In this document: positions 28,931 through 39,204 of the stretch, in pieces
Numbering within the stretch: position 1 is the first letter of the stretch
Layout: every line of letters begins with the position of its first letter
DNA from: CAIWHR01 sp963809965
Lineage (GTDB): Bacteria > Pseudomonadota > Gammaproteobacteria > Burkholderiales > Casimicrobiaceae
Direction of reading: 5' to 3'
Length of the DNA: 64,000 nt
NCBI GenBank assembly: GCA_963809965.1
Contig: CAWELU010000028.1
Location: forward strand, 62,001-126,000
The notes under the pieces: model-generated
Seen by the model: only the letters and a program-made list of their open reading frames with translations
Databases searched by the model: none
What the model was told of the DNA's origin: nothing
Translations under genes and position numbers: made by a program

Positions 28931-29054
28931 CGTGCAGGCGTGGGCGACCGCGTTGCGTTGCTCCTACAGCATCGTCCCGAGTTGCACGCTGCTGTGGCCC
29001 CATGCGGAATTCCGGCCGGCGCAGGGCTCGCCGGACATGGACGCTGACTGACGG

Positions 29055-30966
29055 ATGGGCGGGTTCCTCGATCCGATACAGGCGCTGTGGGACATCGTCT
29101 TGCCGGAAGGTGCCCACCTGTACGCGTGGGGTGCACTGGCCGGCGTTACAGCCGCCGGTGTGTTCTTCCTTTTGACCGATCATCGCAAGGTCGCGATCGT
29201 TCGGGAAGAGGGGCACCGAGCGCGGATGGCGGCGCTTCAGTTCGACGGAGAATTCGCCGAGCTTTGGCCGGTCCTGGGCCGCTTGCTGGGCAATGCGTTC
29301 CACAACGTCTGGCTGCGCCTGATTCCCATCGTTCTGGCCTCCGTGCCGTTTGTTGCACTCATGCCATGGATGCAGGATCGCTTCGCGCACGTGTTTCCAG
29401 CTTCCGGCGATTGGGTCGTGATTGAAGTCTCACCACCGGGCACGTTGCTCGCGACTCCCGGTTCGACACTGCAAGCCACCGACGACACGTCCCGGTACCG
29501 TTTCCAGTGGCCGGTGCGGGGTCAGACGGTGGAAATTCGCGACCGCGGTAACGTCATCCTGGCAACGGTCCCTCCGGAGACGGCCAAGTCCAGCTTCGTC
29601 CGAACCACCGCGTGGAGCGCCTTGCTCGAGAACCCCCCGCACCTGCCCCGGCAGAGTGCCGTCGAATCACTGAATCTGGGTATGCCGGCGCGACAGTACA
29701 TGGCGACTGGGCACGACCTGCTCGACGGCTGGGAATTCCACTTCACCGTGGTGGCGCTGCTCGCCGCGGCTGCAGGGTATCTCGTGCTGAAGCGATTGCG
29801 ACGCTCCAATCAGCATGCCGAAGGCACGAGTACCGGCCCCCCGGCCTTTTACGTCGACCCGATGACGCACCTGCTGGGCGTGCTCGCCGGCCGATGGCCA
29901 CGTTTCTGGATCTCGATGGGCAGGCTGGAATCTCGACGCCTTGGCGCCCGGCTGAGCCGTGTCGAGGTGGACCATCCGGTCTTCATCGCCGGACTGGCGC
30001 GAGGCGGCACAACGATCCTTCTGGAATTTCTCGCCCGCGTACCGGGCGTGGTCACTCACCGGTACCGTGATTATCCTTTCGTCCTCGTTCCCTATTGGTG
30101 GAGCCGGATTTTGGACCTCGTGCCTCGCCGACGCGAGAAGCCCATCGAGCGTTCCCATGGCGATGGCATCTTCGTGACCTCGCAGAGCCCCGAAGCGATG
30201 GAGGAGATCGTGTGGATGGCGTTCTTTCCCGACCTCCACGATCCGCAACGGTCGGGTGTCGTCGATGCCTCTTGTGCGGACGGCGAGTTTGCCGGCTTCT
30301 TCCGGGACAACATCCGCAAGGTACTGCTGGTCAGGAAAGGCACCCGCTATGTGTCGAAGGAAAACTACAACATCACCCGTCTGCGTTGTCTGATCGCCAT
30401 GTTTCCCGACGCCCGATTGATCGTTCCGATTCGCCACCCGGTTTCGCACATCGCCTCGATCAATGAAGCAGGACCGGCTGTTCACTCGGGCTCTGCGAGG
30501 GAACCCCTGGGCGCGGACCTACCTCGAAACCGTGGGACATTTCGAGTTCGGCCCCATCCGCAGGCCGATTCACGTCGGCGACAACCGCGAGGCCGACGAC
30601 ATCTCCAGGTGCTGGAGACAAGGCGAGGAAGTGCGCGGTTGGGCAATCTATTGGGCAGCAGTGTACGGGCATGTCGCGGAGGTCCTGGCCAATGACGAGA
30701 AGGTTGCACGGGCGACACGCATCGTTCGGTTCGAGGATCTGTGCGCAGAGCCAAAAGCCGAGCTCCAAAGCGTGATCACCCACTGCCGGTTCGACGAATC
30801 CGCAGTCCCGCTCGAGGACTTCGCCTCGGGGATCCGATTCCCCACCTACTACGAGCACGGGTTCGATCCGCGACAACTGGAGGACATCCGACGCGAATGT
30901 GCAGCTGTTGCATCCAGATTCGGCTACACGGAATTCCTGCCCGGGTCGGCGGAGACGATTCATTGA
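29055..30966 (+). CDS. Sulfotransferase fused to an N-terminal membrane module (one frameshift)
   Basis: One continuous frame joins a roughly 260-residue membrane module to a sulfotransferase. The module has helices at about residues 22-38, 80-100 and 230-245, with an extracytoplasmic stretch rich in Thr, Pro and Trp between the last two. The sulfotransferase begins with the PAPS loop IAGLARGGTTILLEFLA (near 29990) and has the 3'-phosphate block RLIVPIRHPVSHIAS (near 30420). The frame breaks at about 30465; the next continues KQDRLFTRALRGNPWARTYL and RIVRFEDLCAEPKAELQ to the stop at 30966. By family it transfers sulfate to sugars. Membrane attachment suggests action on a lipid-linked or nascent polymer. 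I do not recognise the N-terminal module. Confidence 0.83.
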
Positions 30967-31073
30967 CGTCACTGCGCCGTCCGGAAAGGTTGATCCGGCG
31001 GCCACCCGGTCTTTCGACCAATTGGCGCAAGCGGTTCCCGACGGGGTAGTGGTGTTCCGGAAGCGGCACCGTT

Positions 31074-32393
31074 ATGCTTCGGCGCGGAAGACTTCGGCGA
31101 GGACCGCTGTTCGGTGGCTGGATCGCGCTGGCGCCGTGGGCGTTGCCGCCGTTCCATCTGGATTCACTCCATTGAGTACGACAATTGCTGGCGCAGCGAC
31201 TCTTTGGCTCGCAGGGAGCTGTCTGGCGCTCGGCTTCGCCTTTCGGCGCGCCATGTCGAGGGCGTGGCGGGAGCCGGTTCTCCGCGCTCCGGTACTGATC
31301 CTGGAGAGCGACGACTGGGGCTACGGGCCACCGACGCAGGCCGAGCAGCTCACGCGAATTGCCGACGTCCTGGCAGGATTCCGGGACCGGCGCGGACGCC
31401 ACCCCGTTGTGACGCTGGGCGTCGTGCTTGGCCGGGCCCGACGTCGCGTCGATGAGAAGCGACGGATGCGAGCATTACCTCCGATTGACGCTTGCGGACC
31501 GCGGCCTGGCGCCGGTGCGTGGAGGCAATGCGACGGGGGGTGTCCAGCGGCGTGTTTTCGTTGCAGCTCCACGGTCTCGGAGCACTACTGGCCCGATTGC
31601 CTGATGCGCGCGGCGCGATCGAGCACGCAGGTTCGATCCTGGCTCACCGACCACGACTTTCCCTTGACCGAGGCGCTGCCGCCCGCGCTGCAGAGCCGCT
31701 GGATCGACGCCGTCGATCTCCCATCCAAGCCGCTGCCGACCGACCAGGCGGCCGACGGCGGCACGCCAGGAAATCGAACTCTTCGCCGGCGTGTTCGGCG
31801 TACGACCCGAGGTGGCGGTGCCGCCGACATTCGTCTGGACGGAAGACGTGGAATCGGCATGGGCGCGGATGGATGTCCGGGTTGTCGTGACACCCGGCAG
31901 GCGTTACGAACATCGGGACCGCGACGCCCGCCTCGTGGCTGCCGGTCTGGAGCACTACAACGGCGCAACTGGAAGCAACGGCGTGCTCTACGTCGTGCGC
32001 GACAGTTACTTCGAGCCAGCGCTGGGCCATACGCATCAGCGAGCGCTTCGCGACCTCGAGCGCAACACGCATCTCGGTCGCCCCACGCTGTTCGAAATCC
32101 ACCGGATGAATTTCGTTGGCCCGCAGGCGCGGTCGAAGCATTCGTGCGAAGAAGTGGCGCATCTGCTGACGGCCGCGAGCACGCGGTTTCCCGACGTCGA
32201 ATTCATGCCCACCACCGAGCTTGCACGGCACCTCCGCGATCGGGCGGACCTGGTCGTAACTTCGCTCTCGGTCCGCATGCATGTCGTCTTGCGTCGCCTG
32301 GCCGCGCTCTCCCGGCTGCGCAAGCTGGCGTGGGCCACCGGCGTAATCCTGCCGGCGTGGCTTGTCTACCTGGCGACGGAGCAGCGGCGATGA
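31074..32393 (+). CDS. NodB-fold deacetylase-like membrane protein (several frameshifts)
   Basis: The probable start is ATG 31074, giving two N-terminal hydrophobic segments (LFGGWIALAPWALPPF, then TTIAGAATLWLAGSCLALGF after a shift near 31165). The catalytic-like domain opens PVLILESDDWGYGPP, with paired Asp, and the reassembled middle has an LHG..HYWP motif near 31570. From 31791 one frame runs cleanly: VAVPPTFVWTEDVESAWARM, EIHRMNFVGPQA and PDVEFMPTTELARHL, ending with a third helix LAWATGVILPAWLVYLA. The SDDWG and HG motifs suggest a polysaccharide-deacetylase-like barrel of an uncharacterised subgroup. At least four breaks lie between 31165 and 31780. Its stop overlaps the next ATG. Confidence 0.62.
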
Positions 32394-34236
32394 GCGCGAT
32401 CGGCGGGTGGATATCGGCCGGGGCGACCGCGGAAGACAGGGCATCCTGGCTCGACCGGCTCAACCCATGCCGGCGGACTTGGGGGCAGGTCGAATGTGGA
32501 CGTGGCCGCATCCGCGAAGGGCGCCATGTTCTCGGTCGATGGACTGGTTCCCGTCAGTCAACACCGGCACGGAGACTTGCTGGTGTCGATTCTGGGACAA
32601 GCAAGCTGGGAGTCCCGGGAATTGGAGCACATCGCCCGGGAGTCCGGCGCGGCGACCGCTCTCCTTCGCGCGTACAGAGAATCGGGGGCCGAATGCGTAA
32701 CGCAGATGCACGGCCCATTTGCACTCGCGGTCCTGGACGCGGAGCGCAACCGGGGGCTGATCGCCATCGATCGCATGGCCATCCGCTCACTTTGCTACGC
32801 GGTGATTCCCGACGGCATCGTTGTCGCCAGCACGGCCGACGCGGTGGCTGCACACCCCAAGGTCGGACGGAGCCTGTGCCGGCAGAGCATCTTCAACTAC
32901 CTGTACTGCGAAAACGTCCCGGCGCCCGGCACCATCTATGACGGAGTCGCGAAGCTGCTTCCCGGCCAGCGTGTCGTCTTCGACCGCGGAAGCGTCCGGA
33001 CGGACTACTACTGGCACCTCGACTATCGGGACCACAGCCGACAGCCGGAATCCGAGTTGCGGGCCGAGTTTCGCGAGCTGTTGACGCGGTGCGCATCACG
33101 TGCGGTGACGAGCGAGGCGGTGGGCGCCTTCCTGAGCGGGGGGACCGACAGCTCCACCATCACCGGCATCCTTACCCAGCTCCGCGGACAGCCGGTCGAC
33201 ACGTTTTCGATCGGGTTCGAGGCGGAGGGATTCGACGAGATGGAGTACGCGCGCATCACGTCGCGGCATTTTGCAACCCGCGCCCACGAATACTACGTGC
33301 AGCCGCACGACGTGGCGGACGCGATACCGCTGATCGCCGCTGCCTACGACGAGCCGTTCGGCAACGCCTCGGCCGTGCCGACCTATTGCTGCGCCCGGCT
33401 GGCGCGCGATGCCGGAACGACGCTGCTCCTCGCGGGGGATGGTGGCGACGAGTTGTTCGGCGGCAACGCCCGGTACGCCAAGCAGAAAGTGTTCGAATGG
33501 TACCAGCGCCCACCGCAGCTTCTGCGCCAGGGCCTGATCGAACCGCTGCTGCTCGGCGTCATCGTGGGCGGCGCGCGTCCCGCTATTGCGCAAGGCGCGC
33601 AGCTACGTGGAGCAAGCGCGCATTCCCCTTCCCGACCGGCTTGAAACGTACAATTTCCTGGAACGCGAGATGCTCGGAGATGTCTTCGAGCCCGAATTCC
33701 TGAAGGCCATCGATCCGCGGCAGCCGCGCGACATCGCGCGCGAGGTTTACGCACGCACGAGCTCGCGCTCGCCGGTCAACCGGATGATGCATCTGGATCT
33801 GAAGGAAACGCTCGCGGACAACGACTTGCGCAAAGTCAACGGAATGTGCGAGCTCGCCGGCATCGCGGTCCGTTACCCGATGCTCGACGACGAGCTGGTC
33901 GCGTTCTCGGGCCGCCTGACGCCGGCCCAGAAGGTGAAGGGATTGCGGCTCCGCCATTTCTTCAAGGAAGCGCTGCAGGATTTTCTCCCGCCGCAAACGA
34001 TCACCAAGACGAAGCACGGGTTCGGTTTGCCCTTCGGACTGTGGCTGGAGCGCGACGCAACGCTTCGCCAGATCGCCCATGACAGCCTGGCATCATTCAG
34101 GCAGCGCGGCTATGTCCGGCCGGCCTACGTCGACCGCCTGCTCGAGCTCCACGAATCGAGCCACGCGAGCTATTTCGGCGTGATGATCTGGATCGTCCTG
34201 ATGCTGGAGCAGTGGCTGCGCGCGCACCGCCTCTAA
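32390..34236 (+). CDS. Asparagine-synthase-like protein lacking the N-terminal Cys (two frameshifts)
   Basis: Begins MSAIGGWISAG, aligning with the MCGIxG start of class II amidotransferases but with Ser in place of the catalytic Cys2. A break near 32490 leads to the glutaminase-like domain (HGPFALAVLDAERNRGLIAI). The synthetase domain has the ATP pyrophosphatase loop GAFLSGGTDSSTITG and LLLAGDGGDELFGGNARYA. A second break near 33570 leads to LDLKETLADNDLRKVN, MLDDELVAFS and KTKHGFGLPFGLWL. Without Cys2, glutamine use is unlikely, so it may use ammonia or perform another ATP-dependent acyl activation. It is distinct from the canonical XrtA amidotransferase at 48344. It is the last gene of the plus-strand run before a terminator-like hairpin. 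Confidence 0.85.
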
Positions 34237-34262
34237 GCACGTCCTGGGCTGGGCCGTCGAAC

Positions 34263-34284
34263 CACGAGACTGGGTAATCTCGTG
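34263..34284. terminator. Hairpin between convergent genes
   Basis: CACGAGA (34263-34269), an 8-base loop, then TCTCGTG (34278-34284): perfect 7-base arms. It is placed between the stops of the convergent genes at 34236 and 34293. There is no strong T-run, so it may be a bidirectional barrier rather than a textbook intrinsic terminator. Confidence 0.6.
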
Positions 34285-34292
34285 CATGGTTC

Positions 34293-35503
34293 CTACCCCA
34301 CAGTTGTGGACCTGGGGAAAGCTCTCCGCGCATCGTGCCAGGCGCGGTACATTTCCTCCATGTGATGTTCCCATGAAAACCGCTCCTGCGCGATCTTGCG
34401 AGCCATCTGCCCGAAATCCAATCGCTTCGCGTTGTCCGTTACCAGGGCGACAATGTGATCGACCATTGTGTCAATGTCCCAGGTTCGTAGAGATAGCCGA
34501 ATCGTCCGTGTTCGACAATATCCTGCACCCCCCCGGATCTCGCCACAACAACGGGTAGACCAGCCGCCATTCCCTCAACGACGGCGACGCCAAATCCTTC
34601 TGCTTCGCTCGGATGAAGTAGGATATCCGCAGCCAATAGCTCGGTCACTACCTCGTTTCGTGGGAGGAATCCGCATAGCCTGACGCGGTCGCCTACCCCC
34701 AACTCTTCGCGCAGGGATTCGAGCGTCGCTCTCTCAGGACCATCGCTGACGACGACATACTCAACGTCGATTCCCATGTCGAGTAGCTTTCTGACAGCCC
34801 TGATTCCATCGGCGATTCGCTTGTGTGGCACTAATCGAGAAACTGAAACGAGCCGGACTCGTTTGGGTTCAAGAACCTGACGAGCCGTCAAACCACTGAA
34901 CTCAGAGAGCTCGACGCCATTGTGGACGAGCCGAAGTTTGTCAGCTGTACCGGTCAATCCAACCCAATGTCGGATGTACTCGGAACTGACGACGGTAACA
35001 AGCTGCGCGCCCTCCTGTACGTACCGCAAGAGGTCTGGCTCCATGTCTGGAAGCTCCACTTCATGCGCCGTAACTGTGACCGGAACCCCCATTAGATGGG
35101 CGAGTGGCACCGCGACACGGTAACCCCAACCAATGAAATGCGCGTGAATTAGGTCGACACCCCGCAGTCGATGGTCCCGCATCAGTGCTGCAAAGAACGT
35201 CTTCCTACGCTCCGCCAGAAGGCGCCCGTAGACCTCCCGCATTGCGGCTCGCGCCACGCTCGGGCGGAACCGTAGCGGATCGGGCGACATTAGTTTGCAG
35301 CGCGCATAGTTGAGGTAGATGACTCGATCAACGGGAAAGCCAACCCGGGCGCAGAACTCTTCACCCATTTCATCCCCCGTTGAGGGGGCCAGGACCCACA
35401 CATCATCACCGGAGTGAAGCGCCGACGCGACTTCGCGGGTCACAAACGTGTGGCTGCTGAATGGGAAGCTGGGCGCGACGACAAGCTGCTTCATTCCGTT
35501 CAT
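34293..35503 (-). CDS. Family 4 glycosyltransferase (one frameshift near the end)
   Basis: About 402 residues from 35503 (a second in-frame ATG lies 9 bases further in). The N-terminal Rossmann part has PSFPFSSHTFVTREVA and LIHAHFIGWGYRVAVPLA. The donor domain has RLVSVSRLVPHKRIADGIRA and the EX7E region HPSEAEGFGVAVVEGMAAG. The frame breaks at about 34480, after RFGYLYEPG. Restored, it reads DIDTMVDHIVALVTDNAKRL and continues to a stop at 34293 (MYRAWHDARRAFPRSTTVG). The DNA is noticeably less GC-rich and uses more A/T-ending codons than its neighbours, suggesting recent transfer together with the methyltransferase at 35875. Confidence 0.87.
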
Positions 35504-35874
35504 ATGCCTTTTTCAAGAAAGCGACTTCCCGATTCTATAGCCGATTCGCCTTGAAACCCTGAACCACCTTGCCCGCATCATCGCGATCGACATCATCACA
35601 CCGAATTATCTGGCGTGCCAGTTTGACGCCTCGGTGACATGCGAGCTGGCCGAGCGTACCTTCGACTCTGTATCGACGTTCGATCACTACCGCCGTCGCC
35701 CGAAGGATTGCATTTCGTCGCGCCATCCGAAGTCAGAATGGCAGCTGAACCCATGCTTCGACTCGGTGATAGCTTCCAGAGGGAGAGGTCTTCGCAGCTT
35801 CCCCGACCGAAGGCCGGACACCGGGGTGCCTTGGCGTCGGCAGGGCCACAACCACGACGACTGGATACCGCTTA
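35504..35874. other. Intergenic region without a recognised gene, 371 bases
   Basis: Short open frames occur on both strands but none has recognisable motifs, a ribosome-binding site or consistent codon use. The minus strand just upstream of 35503 has a weak TATAGA. The stretch may be the remains of a gene from an insertion, since it lies between two less GC-rich genes. Confidence 0.4.
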
Positions 35875-36810
35875 TTATTGCTTCTGCCTCCCGCTGTTTC
35901 GACTTTTCGCCATTGTGCGTTCCCCGTCCACAATAGAGGTATGCTCCGCGGTTCCTAGCACCGACCATGTTCGCAAGACTTCATCCGGTGCGTAGGGGAT
36001 ATCCGCCAGCGCCACAGCGCGCAGACCAAAGGGGCGTTGATCGATGAATACACCGGACCTCATGGGGACGCGTGTTCGGGGGCCATGGCCGAGATCAAGG
36101 TTTGGGGTAGAGTCTTTCCCTATATAAACATGCTCGGTGATGAAGGCCAATCGATAGGTGCGAAGGATATTGAGTAACGCGCAATGGATCTCGGCATTGC
36201 TCAGGTGCTGAAGCACCTGCCGGACAACGGCCGCCTGCGCCATCGGCAACGACTCTCTGGTCATGTCTGCGCGCACAAATCGAATACTCTCCGTGCCGTA
36301 AGCCTTAGTATTCGCATCGATGACGGATTGAACGATGTCCACTCCGATATAGTGCGTCACCAGGCGGGCAATTACTTGGCCCGTATTGAAATTGCCACAA
36401 CCCAGATCGGCCACTGATTGCACGTGATGGCGCTTCAACGCTTGCTCCAGCATGCGGCAATAGTCTTCCACGTACCTGCCCGTTGAGCCCACGCCGGAAC
36501 TGAGGCGGGCGTCGCCGTTTCGGCCCCACGCGCCCGAGGCGTAGATTCGTTCGAACGTCTCGGCCAAGCTCAGCACCTCGTATTTCCGTTGGGCGCGTTG
36601 GTTTGCGACGTGTGTCAGGCGACGCTGACGTTCGTTCCCCCACCGCGTAACAAACACACTAACGAGGCCCTTCACGGAGGGAGGTAATATTCGCTTAATC
36701 AGTGATTTCACTTCACTTCCCGCCTTGCCGGACTCTTGAAAGAGCCGCGTGAGCCATTTCGGAGTGATGATCTGGATCGTCATGATGCTCGAAACTTGAT
36801 TGCATGCCAA
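35875..36810 (-). CDS. Class I SAM-dependent methyltransferase
   Basis: Up to 311 residues, no frameshift. SAM motif I is VADLGCGNFNTGQVIARL, with the acidic IGVDIVQSVIDAN after it, then FVRADMTRESLP and VVRQVLQHLSNAEI (motif IV area). The first 100 residues are basic with no helix. An in-frame ATG at 36783 (MTIQIITPKW) could be the start instead of 36810. Less GC-rich than the flanking genes. Several methyltransferases of this type decorate the non-reducing end of O-antigens and stop chain growth, but nothing in the sequence proves that role here. Confidence 0.82.
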   Translation of the reverse strand: MACNQVSSIMTIQIITPKWLTRLFQESGKAGSEVKSLIKRILPPSVKGLVSVFVTRWGNERQRRLTHVANQRAQRKYEVLSLAETFERIYASGAWGRNGDARLSSGVGSTGRYVEDYCRMLEQALKRHHVQSVADLGCGNFNTGQVIARLVTHYIGVDIVQSVIDANTKAYGTESIRFVRADMTRESLPMAQAAVVRQVLQHLSNAEIHCALLNILRTYRLAFITEHVYIGKDSTPNLDLGHGPRTRVPMRSGVFIDQRPFGLRAVALADIPYAPDEVLRTWSVLGTAEHTSIVDGERTMAKSRNSGRQKQ

Positions 36811-36839
36811 CGAATCATAATGATTGCGCGCATCGACGA

Positions 36840-36855
36840 CTACGGATTTCCGTAG
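36840..36855. repeat. 16-bp palindrome CTACGGATTTCCGTAG
   Basis: Perfect 7-base arms (CTACGGA and TCCGTAG) with a 2-base centre. It lies between the end of the unit before it (GT4, stop 36868) and the methyltransferase start at 36810 on the minus strand, so it may be an operator for the methyltransferase or a hairpin after the GT4. Confidence 0.5.
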
Positions 36856-36867
36856 CCCGCCCGAAGG

Positions 36868-38008
36868 TCAGGATGCCTTCGCTTCCGTCGCGTACCGAAG
36901 CAGCAAATCCTCGAACCCAACCACGGTCTTGGTCGCGAAGTCCCGCTCGACCCGAAGGCGGCCCGCCTCGCCCATGCGCCGGCGCTGCTCCGGGTTGTCG
37001 ATGAGTTCCTGGATGCGCCGAGCCAGACCTTCGACGTCTCCGGGCTCGACCAGGTAACCGGTCACGCCGTCCTCCACCACTTCGGGTATGCCGCCCACGC
37101 GCGTCGCGACGACGGGTTTCCGGCACGCGCCGGCCTCGAGGTTGATCAGCCCGAGCGGCTCCTGCCAGCGGGACGGCATCACGATGATGTCGGACGTGTG
37201 ATAGACGTCCTCCGGACGCTCGACATAGTCGACGTAGCGAATGCGCCGGTCGTCGCCGATCATCGCTTCCAGGTCCGCGATCGCATAGGAGCCCGGATAG
37301 GTCTTCGGGTCCCGGCATTTCCCTGCGATCAGGAAACGTGCCCGCGGGTCACGGATCCGGTGGGCCATGGCGATGAAGTCCTGCACCCCCTTGATGTCGC
37401 GAATCTGCCCGAGGAAGCTCACGACCACATCGTCGGGGGCGAGACCAAGGTCGCCGCGCAGCGTCCTGCCGGCGTCGAATCGATCCAGGCTGATCGAGTT
37501 GTAGATGACGGGCTTCTCCAGGTCGTCGGGCAACGACTGGTCCGCCGTGTAGCGCGACACGCTGATGGCCGCGCGGCACAGCTTCAGGAACGGTGCCGGC
37601 GTGTCGTTGATGACGTGATAGTGCGCGATGACCGGTATCCGCAGTACGTAGGCCGCCAGCACCTCCGCCGGCCGCCAGAACAGGTGGTGATTGATGTGCA
37701 CGAGCCGCACGCGCTCGCGACGCAGGAACCGAAGGGTACGCACGAAGGCCTTGGCGAACTGCCAGGGACTGGCAAGCTTCCGTGAGCTCGCCCCATATCA
37801 GGTAGCGAAGGCCGCGCGCCTCCAGTTCCTTCTGGATCGGCCCCTTCCGCGGCAGCAGAATCAGCGGCTCCAGGCGCTCCCGGTTGATCGTCCGCAGCAG
37901 CGTGAAGATCACGCGCCCCGCGCCGCCCCAATCGCCGCGGCTGCCGGTGACGAAGCAGATTACCGGACGATCTTCCATACGCCGTCGTGCTTCGGCGCCG
38001 CTCGCCAT
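36868..38008 (-). CDS. Family 4 glycosyltransferase (one frameshift)
   Basis: The N-terminal part (from 38008, or the ATG near 37978) reads RPVICFVTGSRGDWGGAGRV and LEPLILLPRKGPIQKELEAR, then breaks at about 37760. The rest is one frame: VRLVHINHHLFWRPAEVLAA, VSFLGQIRDIKGVQDFIAM and the EX7E region MPSRWQEPLGLINLEAGACR, then EVVEDGVTGYLVEPGDVEGL. A retaining GT-B enzyme using a nucleotide sugar. Length is about 380. It follows the acyl-CoA dehydrogenase by 47 bases and is probably in the same unit. The sugar is not identifiable. Confidence 0.88.
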
Positions 38009-38055
38009 CAACGCGCAGGAGCGTAAGGTGACCGCGGACACAGGCGGTTCCAGAA

Positions 38056-39204
38056 CTACAGCCCCAACCAGCGGGCGATGATGTTGCGCTGCATCTCGGA
38101 CGTTCCGGAATAGATCGTGCTGCCCACGGCATCCCGCAGCGCGCGCTCCACTTCGTAATCCGTCATGAAGCCGTAGCCGCCGTGGATCTGGACGGTGTCC
38201 AGCGCGACCTTCATGAGGGTCTCGCTTACGAACAGCTTGGTTATCGACGCGTCCAGCGAGGCGTTGCGAGTGTGCCCGAGGCGCCATGCGGATCGGTAGA
38301 CGAGGAGGCGCGCCGCCTCGAGCTGCGTCTTCATGTCTGCGATCTTGTGGGCGACGGCCTGGAATTTTCCGATCGACTGCCCGAACTGGGAACGCGTGCG
38401 CGCATACGCAATCGACGTTTCCATGAGGCGTTCGGTCACGCCGACGTGACCGGCCACCAGCAGGATGCGTTCCCAGTCCATGGCCGTCGCGAACACGGCC
38501 GTTCCGCCGCCGACCGTGCCAAGCACGGCGTCGTCGCTGACGATGAGGTCCTGCAGGACCAGCTCGCCCACCGGCGACGTGCGCAGGCCCATCTTCTCGA
38601 ATTTCTGGCCGGCGGCGAACCCGGGCGTGCCGGTCGGGACGACAAATGCGGTCACGCCTCCGTGGTATCCCTTCTTCGCGTCGGTGACGGCAAAGAGGAC
38701 CGCCAGATCGCCCACCGGCCCGTTCGAAATGAAGGTCTTCGTGCCGTTGATCCGCCAGCCATCACCTTCCCTTTCCGCCCGGGTTCGCATGGCGAAGCTA
38801 TCCGACCCGGAGCCGGGCTCGGTTATCGCGTGCATGCCGACCAGTGTTCCGTTGCACAGGCCGGGCAGGTAGCGTTGCCTCTGGTCGGCGGTGCCGTGAG
38901 TCCATACCGGGACGACGCACGCAAGCAGATGCGCGGACAGCGAGAACACCAGGCCGCCATCGTGGCAGCCGTAGCCCAACGCTTCGAGCGCGACGGCGCT
39001 GGAAAGCGCGTCGAAGCCGCTGCCGCCATATTCCTCAGGAACCGGCAGTCCCTGGATGCCGATATCGGCGCACTTGCGCCACAGCTCCCGCGAAAAGGCC
39101 TGGTCCCTGTCCCGGTCGCCGGCGCCTGCGTTCAGTTCGCGCTGCGCGAATTTGACGATGTTATCCCGCAGGATCTTCTGTTCCTCGCTGAACGAAAACT
39201 CCAT
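38056..39204 (-). CDS. Acyl-CoA dehydrogenase-family flavoprotein acting with a carrier protein
   Basis: 382 residues, uninterrupted. MEFSFSEEQKILRDNIVKFA opens the domain; ITEPGSGSD and TKTFISNGPVGD are FAD-site blocks; RTRSQFGQSIGKFQAVAHKI and QIHGGYGFMTDYEVERALRD complete the fold. The segment ALEALGYGCHDGGLVFSLSA followed by HLLACVVPVW recalls the subgroup of prolyl-carrier-protein dehydrogenases (PigA, RedW, PltE). Family chemistry is alpha,beta-oxidation of an acyl thioester. Its ATG overlaps the stop of the ligase by one base, and the carrier protein precedes the ligase, so the thioester is probably on that carrier. The substrate is inference. Confidence 0.9.
   Translation of the reverse strand: MEFSFSEEQKILRDNIVKFAQRELNAGAGDRDRDQAFSRELWRKCADIGIQGLPVPEEYGGSGFDALSSAVALEALGYGCHDGGLVFSLSAHLLACVVPVWTHGTADQRQRYLPGLCNGTLVGMHAITEPGSGSDSFAMRTRAEREGDGWRINGTKTFISNGPVGDLAVLFAVTDAKKGYHGGVTAFVVPTGTPGFAAGQKFEKMGLRTSPVGELVLQDLIVSDDAVLGTVGGGTAVFATAMDWERILLVAGHVGVTERLMETSIAYARTRSQFGQSIGKFQAVAHKIADMKTQLEAARLLVYRSAWRLGHTRNASLDASITKLFVSETLMKVALDTVQIHGGYGFMTDYEVERALRDAVGSTIYSGTSEMQRNIIARWLGL

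Noticed and set aside
35535..35968. Short minus-strand open frames between the GT4 and methyltransferase
   Set aside because: No motif, no start signal and inconsistent codon use; possibly a gene remnant, but unsupported.
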